Shown: one piece after another, positions 12,082 to 13,221 of the stretch
How positions within the stretch are numbered: position 1 is the first letter of the stretch
How the letters are laid out: each line of letters begins with the position of its first letter
NCBI GenBank assembly: GCA_023246535.1
Contig: JAHFIF010000012.1
Coordinates: forward strand, 3,841 to 17,061
Reading direction: 5' to 3'
DNA: 13,221 bases
Source: a bacterium
GTDB taxonomy: Bacteria; Patescibacteriota; Patescibacteriia; CAIQCM01
Notes under the pieces: generated by a model
What the model saw: the letters and a program-made list of their open reading frames with translations, nothing else
What the model was told of the DNA's origin: nothing
The model's database searches: none
Position numbers and translations under genes: made by a program

Positions 12082-13221
12082 TTAGAAGTTTTTCAGCCAA
12101 TTCAGCATTGTCCTGACGCCGAACCCGGTGCCGCCCTTCATTATGTATGAAAGAGCGTCGCGTTCGGCAAAAGCCGGACCGGCGATATCCAAGTGCGCCC
12201 AAGGCGTGTCGCCGGCAAACGCTTTCAGGAACAATCCGGCCGTGATCGCGCCGCCGTAGCGGGCGCGGCTGGTATTGCGCAGGTCGGCATGGTCGCCGGC
12301 CACGAGCGGCGCATAATCGTCCGGCAGCGGCAAGCGCCACAGCGGTTCGCCGGCTGTTTCGGCGGCGGCCCACAAGCGCTCATGCAGCCGGTCATTTACG
12401 GTCATGACCGCGGCAATGTCAGTGCCGAGCGCCACCATGCAGGCGCCGGTCAAGGTCGCCAAGTCGACCATTTGGTCGGGCTTTATTTTCTTGTCGGCAT
12501 AAGACAGCGCATCGGCCAAGGTCAAACGGCCCTCGGCGTCGGTATTCAAAATTTCAATGCTTTTTCCGTTCATCGCGGTCACGATATCGCCGGGACGCAT
12601 GGCTTTGCCGGAAGGCATGTTTTCGCAGGCGGCGATCAAGCCGTGCACCTCGACGCCGGGTTCAAGTTCGCCCAGAACGGAAAAGATTCCCAGCACCGCC
12701 GCCGCGCCGGCCATGTCGCATTTCATCGTTTCCATGTGTTCCGAAGGCTTGAGCGACAAGCCGCCGGAATCAAAAGTCACAGCCTTGCCGATGATGACGA
12801 TCTTCCGATAAGCCTTATTGGAGCGATCGGGCCGGTAAACAAGGTGCAAAAAATACGGCGCTTCTTCCGAGCCCTTGGCTACGGCTAAAAATGCGCCCAT
12901 GCCCAGCTTGGCGCAGGCGGCGGCATCCAAAACTTTCAACTGAACGTTCTTTTCATTCGCCGCGATCGTTGCCGCATGATCGCGCAGGTGCGACGGGGCT
13001 AATCGGCAGGCCGGTTCATTGACCAGGTCGCGGGCATAGATCGTGGCGCGGGCGTAAATTTCGCCCAAGGCGATCCCCTTTTCAAAGGCGCGCACTGCCG
13101 TCGTTTCCTGCTCAACGAGCGCGATCGTTGCCGGTTTTCGTTTGGCGAGGCGTTTGGCTTCTTGCGGCTTGAAGGTCAAAAACTTGTAGTCCGCCAAAAG
13201 CGCGCCTTCGGTCAGGGCCTG
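12082..13221 (-). CDS. pepA: Leucyl aminopeptidase, M17 family (N-terminus beyond the window)
   Basis: Cytoplasmic two-metal aminopeptidase that removes N-terminal residues from peptides during turnover. The C-terminal catalytic domain is complete: IGKAVTFDSGGLSLKP (with the catalytic Lys and a metal-binding Asp; Ala replaces the usual Gly after GK), MKCDMAGAAAVLG, NMPSGKAMRPGDI, the family signature NTDAEGRL, LATLTGACMVALG, and the closing GPAF...GGTGFGVRTM. The frame stays open to base 13221, where the preceding residues read QALTEGALLADYKF as in other members, so the TTG at 13195-13197 is not a start and the N-terminal domain lies outside. Convergent with the peroxiredoxin gene across the shared terminator. 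Confidence 0.95.
   Translation of the reverse strand, partial: QALTEGALLADYKFLTFKPQEAKRLAKRKPATIALVEQETTAVRAFEKGIALGEIYARATIYARDLVNEPACRLAPSHLRDHAATIAANEKNVQLKVLDAAACAKLGMGAFLAVAKGSEEAPYFLHLVYRPDRSNKAYRKIVIIGKAVTFDSGGLSLKPSEHMETMKCDMAGAAAVLGIFSVLGELEPGVEVHGLIAACENMPSGKAMRPGDIVTAMNGKSIEILNTDAEGRLTLADALSYADKKIKPDQMVDLATLTGACMVALGTDIAAVMTVNDRLHERLWAAAETAGEPLWRLPLPDDYAPLVAGDHADLRNTSRARYGGAITAGLFLKAFAGDTPWAHLDIAGPAFAERDALSYIMKGGTGFGVRTMLNWLKNF

Noticed and set aside
13195..13197. TTG as start of pepA
   Set aside because: The frame is open to the window edge and the residues upstream (QALTEGALL) match the M17 family interior, so the gene is cut by the window.
1..13221. CRISPR array, insertion sequence, tRNA or rRNA gene
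   Set aside because: I saw no regularly spaced repeats, no transposase-like product or terminal inverted repeats, and no cloverleaf with T-arm signature on either strand.

Overview
The window reads as a chromosomal segment of a small-genome bacterium, most likely a member of the Candidate Phyla Radiation (Patescibacteria). This is inference. It rests on compact housekeeping genes with almost no spacing, minimal versions of families (a short RsmI, a MetRS without the C-terminal tRNA-binding domain, a ThiI without rhodanese), a SecD carrying an inserted parvulin-like domain, a superoxide dismutase with an IHHDKLYAGYV-type active-site helix, few Shine-Dalgarno sites on core genes, and intergenic stacks of short palindromes. 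Base composition is GC-rich by eye. TGA is used as a stop (rsmI, two membrane genes, the zinc-ribbon gene), so this is not a TGA-recoding lineage.

Layout. Bases 1-314 hold no gene. They contain a strongly structured plus-strand RNA candidate ending in a Rho-independent terminator (194-235), then the minus-strand terminator of secF (262-300). From 6812 down to 315 on the minus strand lies a housekeeping run: rsmI, metG, cvpA, tatD, secD, secF. Gaps are small except for 95 bp between rsmI and metG and 48 bp between tatD and secD. It links 16S rRNA methylation, methionyl-tRNA charging, a CvpA-like membrane protein, a metal-dependent nuclease/hydrolase and the SecDF motor subunits.

Bases 6824-9237 (minus strand) are the accessory part. 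Three unrecognised proteins have an N-terminal signal sequence, an extracytoplasmic coiled coil and one later membrane span, and a fourth small Ala/Pro/Glu-rich protein is coupled to the largest of them. Two strong terminators (7942-7975 and 6824-6861) cut this into two units, P3-P4 and P2-P1. Two of these genes have good Shine-Dalgarno sites and a third has a purine-rich one, whereas the core genes have almost none. I cannot assign a function; a cell-surface or envelope-spanning role is the natural guess.

Bases 9319-10717 (minus) carry thiI (tRNA 4-thiouridine / sulfur transfer) preceded by a 60-residue double zinc-ribbon protein, with a good sigma70-type promoter at 10741-10770. Divergent from it, 10877-12044 (plus) is a two-gene oxidative-stress unit, a Fe/Mn superoxide dismutase and a 2-Cys peroxiredoxin, which remove superoxide and then peroxide. 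A bidirectional terminator (12049-12079) separates it from the convergent pepA (leucyl aminopeptidase, M17), which is cut by the right edge of the window.
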